A stretch of DNA of 64,000 nucleotides, from the NCBI GenBank assembly GCA_000739535.1, contig DF820466.1:5144-69143 (forward strand). The letters are read 5' to 3'. The notes under the pieces are model-generated. The model had not been told where the DNA came from. It did not search any database and saw only the letters and a list, made by a program, of their open reading frames with translations. The stretch is from Candidatus Vecturithrix granuli (GTDB taxonomy: Bacteria; Moduliflexota; Moduliflexia; Moduliflexales; Moduliflexaceae). Shown here piece by piece: positions 33,233-42,022 of this stretch. Both the position numbers and the translations under genes were made by a program. Position 1 is the first letter of the stretch, and each line of letters begins with the position of its first letter.

Positions 33233-33346
33233 GGTAGTGGTTACATGGTAAGTGATGCGCTCCCTGAGCGAAGTCGAAGGGAACAGTGGACGGCTCGTTT
33301 CGACTTCGCTCAACGAGCGGGCATCACTTACTATTTAACCACTACC
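33233..33346. mobile_element. MITE-like element, copy B, with 8-bp target duplication
   Basis: Same 114-bp length and terminal inverted repeats (GGTAGTGGTT ... AACCACTACC) as copy A at 1364..1477. Flanked by the direct repeat AAATATTG (33225..33232 and 33347..33354). It begins 13 nt behind the stop codon of the SGNH hydrolase gene. Confidence 0.8.
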
Positions 33347-33370
33347 AAATATTGCTTCACGTAAAGATGC

Positions 33371-33403
33371 AAAAACCGAGTTTTTTGAAAAAACTCGGTT
33401 TTT
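33371..33403 (+). terminator. Palindrome of the ACCGAGTTTT family
   Basis: AAAAACCGAGTTTTTT and its complement. It lies between the MITE-like element and the M24-like gene and would end the transcript of the SGNH hydrolase. Confidence 0.65.
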
Positions 33404-33451
33404 AGTCTGCTGTCTTTGCGCGAGATGATTCATTATGAAAGGAGCTACATT

Positions 33452-34555
33452 ATGGTGCAGCATGAAGAGATTCAGGGAAAAAAAGCGAAGGTGCGGCAAT
33501 TAATGGCGCAATTGGAGTTGGATGGCATTTTGCTCCGCAAACAGTGCAATTTTTCCTGGTTAACGTCCGGCGGCTTGAATCTGGTAGGGATTGCGACCGA
33601 AATGGGTGTGGCTTCCCTGTTAATCACGCCTGATAAAGAGTATGTACTTTGCAATAACATCGAAGCCCCGCGCATGGAACAGGAAGAACAGTTGCCGGAA
33701 CAAGGGTATGAAGTACGTTCCTATCCCTGGTACGATGAGCAGGAACAACAGCTTGTCAAAGAACTGACAAAAAACGGGCGCGTCGGCTGTGATTCTCCGT
33801 TTCCGGGCACCCGGGATATTGCCAAAGAATTCAACCCGTTGCGCTATGCCTTAACGCCCTGGGAAGTGGAACGCTACAAAGAGGTAGGATTTTTAACCTC
33901 AAAAGCGATTGAGGAGGCCGCGCAGACCATAGAACCGGGGGACAAAGAATGTGAGATTATCGGCAGGTTAGCTGAACACTTGTGGGCTGAACGTCTGGAT
34001 TATATTACGACCTTTTGCGCTGCGGATGACCGTATTTCCAGATTTCGCCACCCGATTGCGACGGAACGCAAGATCGAAAAACGCGCCATGCTGTGCGTGA
34101 ATGCTCGCAAATGGGGGTTGATCATCTCTCTTACCCGTTTTGTGCAATTTGGCAAAGTGCCGGAAGAATTGCAGAAAAAGTATGCAGCCAATGTGTATAT
34201 TGATTGTGTATTGATGGCGAATACGATTCCCGGAACTCCTGTGGTTGAAGCCTTTAAAAAGGGAATTGCGGCCTATAAAGAGACCGGGTTTGCAGAAGAA
34301 TATCAACTTCACCATCAGGGTGGTTCAATCGGCTATGTAGGGCGAGATTATAAGGTGAACTTTAAGAGTACGGAGATTGTGCAGGAAAATCAGGGCTTTG
34401 CCTGGAATCCTTCCATTACCGGCTCGAAAAGTGAGGATACGATCCTGGCGACATCTACAGGGCCTGTCTTATTATCAAAACCGGTGATTTTCCCGGAATA
34501 TACGCTGGAAGTCGGCGGATATACCTTCGTTCGGCCTGCCATTTTAGAAAAATGA
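33452..34555 (+). CDS. M24 (creatinase/Xaa-Pro peptidase-fold) protein lacking metal ligands
   Basis: 367-aa protein with the two-domain M24 layout: a creatinase-type N-terminal domain (about 1-125) and a pita-bread domain. The start follows AAAGGAG. Of the five metal ligands expected in aminopeptidases, the first two aspartates appear replaced: LCVNARKWGLIISLTRFV has N and S where the family has D in VDxGAxYxGYxxDxTR. The histidine region HHQGGSIGY and an acidic SKSEDTIL remain. It is therefore more like metal-free creatinase than a peptidase. It directly precedes tctCBA, separated by a palindrome, which hints at a shared amidino- or carboxylate-substrate pathway. Confidence 0.75.
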   Translation: MVQHEEIQGKKAKVRQLMAQLELDGILLRKQCNFSWLTSGGLNLVGIATEMGVASLLITPDKEYVLCNNIEAPRMEQEEQLPEQGYEVRSYPWYDEQEQQLVKELTKNGRVGCDSPFPGTRDIAKEFNPLRYALTPWEVERYKEVGFLTSKAIEEAAQTIEPGDKECEIIGRLAEHLWAERLDYITTFCAADDRISRFRHPIATERKIEKRAMLCVNARKWGLIISLTRFVQFGKVPEELQKKYAANVYIDCVLMANTIPGTPVVEAFKKGIAAYKETGFAEEYQLHHQGGSIGYVGRDYKVNFKSTEIVQENQGFAWNPSITGSKSEDTILATSTGPVLLSKPVIFPEYTLEVGGYTFVRPAILEK

Positions 34556-34563
34556 GCCACCTG

Positions 34564-34598
34564 AAAAAAACCGAGTTTTTCGAAAAAACTCAGTTTTT
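34564..34598 (+). terminator. Palindrome of the ACCGAGTTTT family with one mismatch
   Basis: AAAAAACCGAGTTTTT and AAAAAACTCAGTTTTT; the A in CTCAG breaks one pair. It lies 9 nt behind the M24-like gene. Confidence 0.65.
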
Positions 34599-34732
34599 AG
34601 ATGTGCAAATATTTTCCTGAAATATTATATTTACAGAGAAAAGTTCTTGACGAAAGTAAAATGCCTCGTTACAGCGATAGATGTTGTGATCGTAATATTT
34701 ATTCACTGACTTACATAACAGGAGGATCGTGT

Positions 34733-35722
34733 ATGAAAAAGTCATGGAACAAGTATTGCCTTATTATCCTGCTCGCCGTCATGACAGCAGGCATGGGCTT
34801 GAGTGCGTTTGAATCGCTGGCGGCAGAGTATCCTGAGCGGGAAATTGAACTGATGGTGCCCTGGGCAGTCGGTGGTTCGACGGACATTGTATTTCGGACA
34901 TTGCTGGCGGTGCTGCCGAAATATTTGAAGGCCCCGGTGATTATCGTGAACAGGCCGGGCGGTGGGGCCGTGCCCGGATACGCCGAAGCGATGCAGAAAA
35001 AACCGGATGGCTACTATTTTGTGGCCTGGGCTACGCCGTCAATTACCAAAACTCACATGAGTGTGACTCCTTATGATTATCAAACCTTTGAACCGGTTAT
35101 CAATCTCTCTAATGCTCCGTGTTGGCTGCTGGTTCCCAAAGATTCACCCTATCAAAATTTGAAAGATTTTCTTGAAGAAGCGAAAAAACGACCGGGGGAA
35201 ATTACGATTGGCAATGCCGGGGCAGGCGGCGGCACTCACATGATTGCCCTGGCATTTGAAAACGCGGCCGGCGTGAAATTCAATCATATTCCGCATCAGG
35301 GCGGTGGCCCTACCATTGTTGCCGGCGTGGGCGGCCATGTTGATTCGATTAATGTCTCGCCGCCGGAAGGCGTGGCTCAATTAGCTTCCGGAGACTTGCG
35401 TTGTCTGGCTGTCTTCTCAGAAGAACGTCTCGAAGACTTTCCAGATATTCCAACGGCGATAGAGCAAGGTCTGGATTTTACCCTGAGCCAATGGCGAGGT
35501 ATTGCCGCAATTAAAGGTACGAATCCTGAATACATAAAAATTATTCATGACGCCTTTAAAGCCACGATGGAAGATCCTGATTTTCTGGTGTTAGCCAAAC
35601 AGGCGGGGATTCTCCTGGATTATAAAGGCACTGAAGAATTTACAACATGGGTGCAGGAACAAGATGCCTTGTACAAAGACTTGATCATCAGTAATAAAAT
35701 GGGCGATAAGTATAAATACTGA
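34733..35722 (+). CDS. tctC: Tripartite tricarboxylate transporter substrate-binding protein
   Basis: Periplasmic binding protein (329 aa) of a TTT importer. Start at 34733 follows ACAGGAGGATC; the frame is open 44 codons upstream but that part is not a signal peptide. The signal peptide covers residues about 1-30 ([25 protein letters not shown]). Diagnostic segments are [42 protein letters not shown] and [21 protein letters not shown]. tctB and tctA follow in the same direction. Ligands of this family are carboxylates; the exact one is unknown. Confidence 0.93.
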   Translation: MKKSWNKYCLIILLAVMTAGMGLSAFESLAAEYPEREIELMVPWAVGGSTDIVFRTLLAVLPKYLKAPVIIVNRPGGGAVPGYAEAMQKKPDGYYFVAWATPSITKTHMSVTPYDYQTFEPVINLSNAPCWLLVPKDSPYQNLKDFLEEAKKRPGEITIGNAGAGGGTHMIALAFENAAGVKFNHIPHQGGGPTIVAGVGGHVDSINVSPPEGVAQLASGDLRCLAVFSEERLEDFPDIPTAIEQGLDFTLSQWRGIAAIKGTNPEYIKIIHDAFKATMEDPDFLVLAKQAGILLDYKGTEEFTTWVQEQDALYKDLIISNKMGDKYKY

Positions 35723-35751
35723 GGCTCTGACCAGAAATTTTCGGATAATTT

Positions 35752-35838
35752 AAAAACCGGGTTTCTTGAAGAAACCCGGTTTTATGTACCGCGAAATTTT
35801 GATTTTGCGGGCGCGAAAAACAATTTCGCGTTACATTT
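35752..35838. repeat. ACCGGGTTT palindrome fused to a paired GCGAAA hairpin repeat
   Basis: The palindrome 35752..35783 (AAAAACCGGGTTTCTT and complement) is followed without a gap by a paired GCGAAA repeat 35784..35838 (ATGTACCGCGAAATTTT ... TTTCGCGTTACAT). They fill the gap between tctC and tctB and may reduce expression of the membrane subunits relative to the binding protein. Confidence 0.75.
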
Positions 35839-35858
35839 TAAAGAAAAAGGTGAAGTTT

Positions 35859-36320
35859 GTGGGAAAAAAAGAAATCGCTTTTGGCCTGGTGTTGATGCTG
35901 TTATCTGTGATCATGTTTGCTCTGACATATCAATTTCCTCGGCAAACGCTGGCTCTTTCCCCGCGAGTGTTTCCCCGGTTTGTCAGTACCTGTATGTTTA
36001 TTCTGGCGACATTTCTTGTTATTCAAGGGATTGCAGGCATGCGTCAGCAAGGAGAACAGCATGCGCCGGTCTTTCGTATCGAAAAAGCCTTTGCTATTCG
36101 CATAGTTTCCATGATTGCCCTGGCGTTTGCTTATACCAGAATTTTACCGCTTGTGGGCTATATACTTGCCACGCCGCCGTTTGTGGCCGGAACCATGATC
36201 GTGTTTCACGAAAAACGCTGGTATTGGATCGTCGGAATTTCACTTCTCACATCAATTGTGTTGTATCTGCTTTTTCGTATGCTCTTTAAAGTTCCCCTGC
36301 CGCGGTTTAATCTCTGGTAA
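35859..36320 (+). CDS. tctB: Tripartite tricarboxylate transporter small membrane subunit
   Basis: 153-aa membrane protein with four hydrophobic segments, the TctB pattern: EIAFGLVLMLLSVIMFALTY, then LSPRVFPRFVST, and later MIALAFAYTRILPLVGYILA. A GTG at 35859 is taken as the start because AAGG precedes it and the longer frame is translated from the repeat upstream. It pairs with TctA in the transporter membrane complex. Confidence 0.85.
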   Translation: MGKKEIAFGLVLMLLSVIMFALTYQFPRQTLALSPRVFPRFVSTCMFILATFLVIQGIAGMRQQGEQHAPVFRIEKAFAIRIVSMIALAFAYTRILPLVGYILATPPFVAGTMIVFHEKRWYWIVGISLLTSIVLYLLFRMLFKVPLPRFNLW

Positions 36321-36389
36321 TGCTTGTCGTAAGCACTTTACAGTTTGTCCAAATCAAGCGATAAATCGTTTACGACAAACGCGCAAAGT

Positions 36390-37868
36390 ATGTCATCAAT
36401 TATTCAAGGGTTTTTACACGTTTTACATCCCTTTCATTTTCCGTTTTTATTTCTAGGAGTTGTTGGCGGCATTATTGTAGGCGCGCTGCCTGGATTAACT
36501 GGTTCTGTTGGCATTATTCTCCTGCTGCCCTTTGTGTATTATCTTGATGTCAGTACCGCCATGGTGATGTTATGCGGCATGTTTTGCGGCTCCATGTATG
36601 GTGGATCAATTTCTGCGATTTTGATTTCCACGCCCGGAACGCCGTCAGCCGCAGCAACTGTACTGGATGGCTATCCCTTAGCGCAAAAAGGCGAAGCTGG
36701 CAAGGCGATTGGCGTTGCTACCATTGCTTCAACAATCGGAGGGATTATTTCCACCTTTTGCCTGATGTTGATTGCGCCCCAATTAGCCCGCGTTGCCATC
36801 AAATTTGGTCCGGTAGAATATTTTGCACTGACAGTGTTTGGGTTGACTGTGATAGCAAGCGTCGCAGGCAAGTCTCTGGTAAAAGGTTTAATTTCAGGAT
36901 TTTTTGGACTGATGATTGCAACCATCGGGCTTGACCCGGTGACAGGTTATGCCCGTTATTCTTTTAATATTCCGAATTTAATGACGGGCTTTCCGCTCCT
37001 TCCGGTGTTAATCGGGTTATTCGCAATTTCGCAGGTTTTTGTTCAATTAGAAGCGGTAGGAAAGCAATTTCAGCAGTTTGATCAAAATATTAAAAATGTG
37101 CTGCCCTCACTGCAAGAATTGAAACAATTGGCATTGGTGATGATTTCGTCCTCATTTTTGGGAACCCTTATTGGGGTGATTCCTGGAACAGGTGGGGCTA
37201 TTGCCGCATTTTTAGCGTATAATGAAGCCCGCCGTTGGTCAAAGGATCCTGATTCTTTTGGAACCGGAAATCTGGCCGGGGTTGCTGCGCCTGAAGCCGC
37301 TAATAACGGCACGACCGGCGGAGCCATGGTGCCGCTTTTGACGCTCGGCATTCCGGGTGATGTCGTGACCGCCGTGATGTTGGGCGCGCTCATGTTGATC
37401 GGATTACGCCCTGGCCCCTTGCTGTTTAAGGAACACGCCGACGTGGTCAATGCAATTTTTGCAGGCTTACTCCTGGCGAATGTCCTGATTCTGTTGCTCG
37501 GCATCGTGAGCGTCAAACTTTTCCCCAAAATCCTGAAAGTGCCGAATCAAATTTTATTTCCGATTATTTTCGCGCTCTGTTTCTTAGGGGCTTTTTCGCT
37601 CAATAACAGTATCTATGATATGTTTGTTGCCCTGGTTTTTGGAGTTCTGGGCTATATTATGCGCAAGAATGATTTTCCGGCAGCGCCGGCTGTGTTGGGC
37701 GTAATTTTAGGCCCCATTGCTGAAGACGTGTTGGGACGCGCAATCCTCACCTCGCGCGGCGATTGGAGTGTGTTATTCAAATCGCCGATTGCGCTCTTTT
37801 TTTATCTGATTTCTATCGTGTCGCTAGCGTATTCATTAAAACGTCAATTTGAGGCAGGCGCAAAATAA
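36390..37868 (+). CDS. tctA: Tripartite tricarboxylate transporter large membrane subunit
   Basis: 492-aa protein with about 11-12 membrane segments. Signature parts: GGIIVGALPGLTGSVGIILL, MYGGSISAILISTPGTPSAAATVLDGYPLAQKGEAGKA (positions about 60-98) and GTLIGVIPGTGGAIAAFLAY. ATG 36390 gives the usual N-terminus, although no strong ribosome-binding site precedes it; a TTG at 36345 is in frame. It completes the tctC-tctB-tctA operon. Confidence 0.93.
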   Translation: MSSIIQGFLHVLHPFHFPFLFLGVVGGIIVGALPGLTGSVGIILLLPFVYYLDVSTAMVMLCGMFCGSMYGGSISAILISTPGTPSAAATVLDGYPLAQKGEAGKAIGVATIASTIGGIISTFCLMLIAPQLARVAIKFGPVEYFALTVFGLTVIASVAGKSLVKGLISGFFGLMIATIGLDPVTGYARYSFNIPNLMTGFPLLPVLIGLFAISQVFVQLEAVGKQFQQFDQNIKNVLPSLQELKQLALVMISSSFLGTLIGVIPGTGGAIAAFLAYNEARRWSKDPDSFGTGNLAGVAAPEAANNGTTGGAMVPLLTLGIPGDVVTAVMLGALMLIGLRPGPLLFKEHADVVNAIFAGLLLANVLILLLGIVSVKLFPKILKVPNQILFPIIFALCFLGAFSLNNSIYDMFVALVFGVLGYIMRKNDFPAAPAVLGVILGPIAEDVLGRAILTSRGDWSVLFKSPIALFFYLISIVSLAYSLKRQFEAGAK

Positions 37869-37959
37869 ATGTCTTGTCCTCAGTACACGACAAAAAATGT
37901 CTTCCCCCTTGTTCCCCCCGCAATCGGCAGGGCTGTAGAGTTCTTGTAAAACATGTCCG

Positions 37960-38009
37960 TCTCGACTTCGCTCGACGTGCGGTGTTCCGGTCATCGAGCG
38001 AAGTCGAGA
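37960..38009. repeat. TCTCGACTTCGCTCGA inverted repeat
   Basis: TCTCGACTTCGCTCGA (37960..37975) and its exact complement (37994..38009) with an 18-nt loop. The core GAGCGAAGTCGA also occurs inside both MITE-like elements. It lies in the 364-nt gap behind tctA. Confidence 0.7.
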
Positions 38010-38173
38010 TGACAAACATCCGCAGAACTTAACAACCCTGGGGATTGAGGGGGTGGAATCAAAACTGTCCGAAGTATTGATAATAAATCCTGTAAAAATT
38101 TGTTGACAGCAAAAAGATTCTCCGGTAGGGCATAAAATTGTCGTAGAACCATTAAGGATTTTCCAGCCTGAAC

Positions 38174-38207
38174 GATATTGCAGAAGGCGTGCGCCTTCTG
38201 CAATATC
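38174..38207. repeat. 16-bp perfect hairpin upstream of the second binding-protein gene
   Basis: GATATTGCAGAAGGCG and CGCCTTCTGCAATATC enclose 2 nt. It ends about 25 nt before the start codon at 38233, close to the ribosome-binding site. It could be a leader control element or an insertion; there is no T-run. Confidence 0.55.
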
Positions 38208-38232
38208 GCCAATGTTTCATGGAGGTGTTCAG

Positions 38233-39714
38233 ATGAAAAAAACTCGTATAACCTGCAGCCTTCTTTTTCTTTTCGTGTTCATTCTTCCAACCTTGCTTTT
38301 CGCTCAAGTTCCCCCGCGTTTAGATGTGGTCAAATGGGAATTTCCCCCGAGTTTTGGCAAAGTAACTATTAATCTGGTGGGGGATGCGGGCCACAATCTG
38401 CGGCCTTATGAATTCTGGAAAAGCGACTTCGAACAGGTCGGCCTTAACATCGTCATTACAGAAGTGCCGTTCGAAGGCGTGTATGAGAAGGAGAAAACCG
38501 AATTTATCGCCGATACCGGCGCGTTTGACGTGGTAACGTTTTATCCTTCATACATCGGCGATTTCGCGGGAAACGGTTATTTAGAACCTCTGGATGAGTA
38601 TATGCAGAAAGCTCCGGCAGCGGTCTGGGATCCGAACGCCAATGATGTACTGGCGCCGTTCTGGGAACTGTATTGCAAATTCGATGGCAAAGCGTATGCA
38701 CTGCCGATTGATGGGGATGTACACATGCTGATGTATCGCAAAGATTTATTTGAACATCCAGAAGAAAAAGCAGCGTTCAAAGAGAAATACGGCAAAGAAC
38801 TGGCTCCGCCGGAAACCTGGGAAGATTGGTTGCAAATCGGAGCATTTTTTACCCGTCCGAAAGGGGAAAAACTTGGCGGGGAAGTGTTGAATGAAAATTT
38901 TTACGGGTCCGCCGAATTTGCGAAACGCGGGTTTAGTTTCGCCTGGTTTGTGAATCGCTGGGCGCCCTTTGGAGAACCCTATTTTGACGAGAACATGAAG
39001 CCTCTGGTGAATTCGCCGAATGCGGTCAAGGGCTTGCAAAACATGGTGGATGGTTTGAAAAATAATCCGCCGGATGTGCTAGGCTATGGGTATGATGAAT
39101 TACGCGACGCGTTCTTGAAAGGTTATGTCGCGATGATTGTGCAATGGACGGATGTTCCCAAAAAAGGCGCGGATCCAACCCAATCGGCGATCGCGGGCAA
39201 CATTGGTTATGGTCGGGTACCAGGGTGGGAAGTTGACGGTAAAGTGGAGCATCGTTCCATGATGCCGGTCGGACGCGTCATTGGCGTGGCGAAAAGCTCT
39301 GCCAATAAAGAAGCCGCGTATTGGGTCGCCAAGCATGTCAGTTACGACACCAGTCTGGAAAATGTTTCTACGTCATTGACAGGCTTAGATCCCTACCGGA
39401 CAATTCATTTCACGAATCCCCAGGCATACACCATGTTTCCCAACGAAGCCGAAGCCCTGAATTACCTCAAGGGTGTGGAAGCGGCAATGGCTGATGGATA
39501 TCCTGAAATTTTTATCCCAGGCGCCGCTCAGTATCAAGATAGCCTTGATCTGCATGTCAATAAAGCGTTAACCGGTCAGGAAACCCCGCAGCAAGCTCTG
39601 GATACTGTTGCGAAAGAATGGGATGAAATTACTGAGAAACTTGGCCGGGAAAAACAGATTGAACTCTGGAACAAAGCTCTGGTCACCTATAAAGCGTTGG
39701 GATTGATTAAGTAA
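38233..39714 (+). CDS. Extracellular solute-binding protein of the second sugar ABC importer
   Basis: 493-aa family 1 binding protein. Start follows CATGGAGGTG. Signal peptide at residues about 1-23 (ITCSLLFLFVFILPTLLFAQ). The mature part has INLVGDAGHNLRPYEFWKSDF, TGAFDVVTFYPSYIGDFAGNG and ALPIDGDVHMLMYRKDLFE, the expected lobes of this family. A terminator-like hairpin (39725..39762) separates it from the permeases. The operon continues with two permeases, an EthD-like protein and a ribokinase-like kinase, so a pentose- or nucleoside-type sugar is a reasonable guess for the ligand. Confidence 0.9.
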   Translation: MKKTRITCSLLFLFVFILPTLLFAQVPPRLDVVKWEFPPSFGKVTINLVGDAGHNLRPYEFWKSDFEQVGLNIVITEVPFEGVYEKEKTEFIADTGAFDVVTFYPSYIGDFAGNGYLEPLDEYMQKAPAAVWDPNANDVLAPFWELYCKFDGKAYALPIDGDVHMLMYRKDLFEHPEEKAAFKEKYGKELAPPETWEDWLQIGAFFTRPKGEKLGGEVLNENFYGSAEFAKRGFSFAWFVNRWAPFGEPYFDENMKPLVNSPNAVKGLQNMVDGLKNNPPDVLGYGYDELRDAFLKGYVAMIVQWTDVPKKGADPTQSAIAGNIGYGRVPGWEVDGKVEHRSMMPVGRVIGVAKSSANKEAAYWVAKHVSYDTSLENVSTSLTGLDPYRTIHFTNPQAYTMFPNEAEALNYLKGVEAAMADGYPEIFIPGAAQYQDSLDLHVNKALTGQETPQQALDTVAKEWDEITEKLGREKQIELWNKALVTYKALGLIK

Positions 39715-39724
39715 TCCCCGGGAA

Positions 39725-39762
39725 GAGAGGCGCATCCTGTCTGCGCCTCTCCTTTTTTCTTT
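39725..39762 (+). terminator. Intrinsic terminator or attenuator inside the second ABC operon
   Basis: GAGAGGCGC pairs with GCGCCTCTC across 9 nt and is followed by CTTTTTTCTTT. It is 10 nt behind the binding-protein stop and may cause higher expression of that protein than of the permeases. It is unrelated to the dispersed palindromes. Confidence 0.8.
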
Positions 39763-39829
39763 ATCCGAATCTTCTGTTGCCGAGATCTCTGATATCTATT
39801 GGAACACCATATAAAAGGGTCCCCGCATA

Positions 39830-40738
39830 ATGATTAGACGTGGATTTTTTCAAAACTTGCGCAAACGGAAAATTGCTATTTTATTTGTTTTGCCGACTGC
39901 ACTCACATTACTCGCCATTACGATTTTTCCTTTACTCTATGAATTGCGCCTGGCGTTCATGTCCTGGGAACTTGCGATGAGCGCGTCTCCCAAATTTGTC
40001 GGGATCCAAAATTTTATCAAAATCCTGACCGAGGATACACGTTTTTGGGCCTCGATGAAAGTGACAGCCACTATGATGACGATTGGCGTGACCATCCAAC
40101 TCGTGTTAGGCTTCCTCCTTGCCTTGCTGCTAAATCGTTTAGGTCCCTGGCGTTCGCCTTTTGTGTCCTTATTGTTAATTCCAGTGATGATTGCCCCGGT
40201 TGTGGCCGGATTTCAATTTCGTATGATTTACCATAATCAGTTTGGCCCCTTGAATTATCTGATTGAATTAGCGACTTTTGGACGTTCACAGGGAGCGGCC
40301 TGGATCGCAAGCCCAAACATCGCGCTTTTTGCTGTGATGGTCGCCGATATCTGGCAATGGACGCCTTTTTTGATGCTTATTGTCCTGGCTGGTCTCCAAT
40401 CCATTTCGCCGGAAATGTATGAAGCGGCCGAAATTGATGGCGCTTCCCCCTGGCAGTCATTTTGGCACATTACCGTTCCTCTCATTAGCTCGGTCGTGAT
40501 TGTTGGCATCCTGATCAGGGTGATGGATATGTTCAAATTGTTTGACATCATTTATCTTGTCACGGGCGGCGGCCCGGGCAATGTGACCGAAACCATCAGT
40601 TTTTATACATACCTGCAGGGGTTTAAATTTTTTAGTTTGGGATATACCGCCGCGATGGCCTTTATTCAATTGATCGTGATTATTGTGATTTCCCAGATCT
40701 TTCTGAAATACCAGAAAAGACTACGAGGAGCAGCATAA
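39830..40738 (+). CDS. Sugar ABC importer permease, MalF/UgpA type
   Basis: 302-aa inner-membrane protein with about six helices. IAILFVLPTALTLLAITIFPLLY is the first segment and the EAA loop is MYEAAEIDGASPWQSFWHI (near residues 197-215). It ends 2 nt before the next permease gene. The ATP-binding subunit is not encoded in the operon. Confidence 0.9.
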   Translation: MIRRGFFQNLRKRKIAILFVLPTALTLLAITIFPLLYELRLAFMSWELAMSASPKFVGIQNFIKILTEDTRFWASMKVTATMMTIGVTIQLVLGFLLALLLNRLGPWRSPFVSLLLIPVMIAPVVAGFQFRMIYHNQFGPLNYLIELATFGRSQGAAWIASPNIALFAVMVADIWQWTPFLMLIVLAGLQSISPEMYEAAEIDGASPWQSFWHITVPLISSVVIVGILIRVMDMFKLFDIIYLVTGGGPGNVTETISFYTYLQGFKFFSLGYTAAMAFIQLIVIIVISQIFLKYQKRLRGAA

Positions 40739-40740
40739 TT

Positions 40741-41577
40741 ATGAGGCGTCTCAGCAAAAAGCAACACACGGTTACGCTTGTCATCCTGATTGTGTTTTTA
40801 CTTATCTTTATGTTCCCTGTTGTGTGGATGTTTCTCACCTCGTTTAAGACTGAACAGGAATATTTTTCGTATCCACCAGTCTTTCTGCCCAAAGATTTTA
40901 GTTTGCGGAATTACGTCAATGCGATGACCTTTCCCCCTGATGGACGCGGGGGATTTCAGGGACTGCGAGATAGCTTGATTATCGCCGTAAGTACGACGAT
41001 TGCATCAGTTGTGATGGGCGCTCTTGCGGCGTATAGCCTGTCGCGTTTCAACACCGGAGGAGAAAATTTTTCTTTTTGGATTCTCTCAACCCGGATGATG
41101 CCGCCTATCGCGGCCGCGCTTCCGTTATTTCTGATTTTTAAGCAACTGCGCTTGCTGGATACTCATCTGGCGTTGATTATTGCGAATACGATTTTCAATT
41201 TGCCCTTTGTGGTTTGGCTGCTCAAAGGGTTTTTTGACGACCTGCCGGCGGAGATGGAAGAAGCGGCGTTGATAGAAGGCTGTTCTCCCTGGGGGGCGTT
41301 TTGGCGCATTGCTTTGCCGTTGGTGGCCCCGGGAATTGTGGCGGTTTCATTGTTTTCGTTTATTTTTGCCTGGAATGAATTTATGTTTGCGTTATTATTT
41401 ACGCGCCGCAGTGTCCGCACTCTGACGATTATTGTGCCGAGTCTGGTCGGCGGGCATGAAATTCTATGGGGGGAAATTGCGGCGATTGGCATGGTGGCGA
41501 TCCTGCCGGGGATTCTGTTATCGTTACTCTTGCAACGATATCTTGTCCGAGGTTTAAGTATGGGTGCCATCAAATAA
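40741..41577 (+). CDS. Sugar ABC importer permease, MalG/UgpE type
   Basis: 278-aa partner permease. First segment LVILIVFLLIFMFPVVWMFL, then TSFKTEQEYFSYPPVFLP, and the EAA loop MEEAALIEGCSPWGAFWRI (near residues 172-190). GAGGAG is 12 nt upstream of the ATG, overlapping the end of the previous gene. Confidence 0.9.
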   Translation: MRRLSKKQHTVTLVILIVFLLIFMFPVVWMFLTSFKTEQEYFSYPPVFLPKDFSLRNYVNAMTFPPDGRGGFQGLRDSLIIAVSTTIASVVMGALAAYSLSRFNTGGENFSFWILSTRMMPPIAAALPLFLIFKQLRLLDTHLALIIANTIFNLPFVVWLLKGFFDDLPAEMEEAALIEGCSPWGAFWRIALPLVAPGIVAVSLFSFIFAWNEFMFALLFTRRSVRTLTIIVPSLVGGHEILWGEIAAIGMVAILPGILLSLLLQRYLVRGLSMGAIK

Positions 41578-41596
41578 CAACAACAAGGAGGATATT

Positions 41597-41926
41597 ATGG
41601 CTCAACCTGTCAAATTGATTGCATTGCTCAAGGCAAAACCCGGAATGAGCCGGGAAGAATTTACAAAACGCTGGGTAAAAGGGCATTGTCCGTTTACATT
41701 GAAATTCAAAAACCTCAAAGGTTATCGCGTCAATATTGCGATTGATGAGTATCAGGAACTTGAAGGGGAATTGCCATACGACGGCACGGCTGAATTATGG
41801 TGGGATTCTCTCGAGGAGTTGCAAGCAGATTTTGCTTCTCCCGAAGGGGTAACGGCTGGCGCTGATGCTGACGAGTTCACGGTTGTACGAACGCATATTT
41901 ACACGAAAGAATATATTCTCAAATAG
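41597..41926 (+). CDS. EthD-domain protein
   Basis: 109-aa dimeric alpha/beta-barrel protein. KLIALLKAKPGMSREEFTKRW and GYRVNIAID match the EthD domain, and the C-terminal TVVRTHIYTKEYIL is typical. AAGGAGG is 7 nt upstream. It sits in the sugar operon 20 nt behind the second permease. EthD-like proteins are small enzymes or accessory proteins of degradation pathways; the role here is unknown. Confidence 0.8.
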   Translation: MAQPVKLIALLKAKPGMSREEFTKRWVKGHCPFTLKFKNLKGYRVNIAIDEYQELEGELPYDGTAELWWDSLEELQADFASPEGVTAGADADEFTVVRTHIYTKEYILK

Positions 41927-41952
41927 CGAGTGTTCGCCAGATTTTACATTCT

Positions 41953-41984
41953 AAAAACCAGGTTTTTGAACAATCTGATTTTTT
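41953..41984. repeat. Degenerate palindrome of the ACCGGGTTT family
   Basis: AAAAACCAGGTTTTTG is followed by the decayed complement CAATCTGATTTTTT. Several pairs are lost, so it is probably an old copy with weak or no terminator activity. It lies between the EthD and kinase genes. Confidence 0.6.
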
Positions 41985-42022
41985 CTGCTGAATGTAAAAA
42001 GAAGATGAGGGAGGAGATGTCA

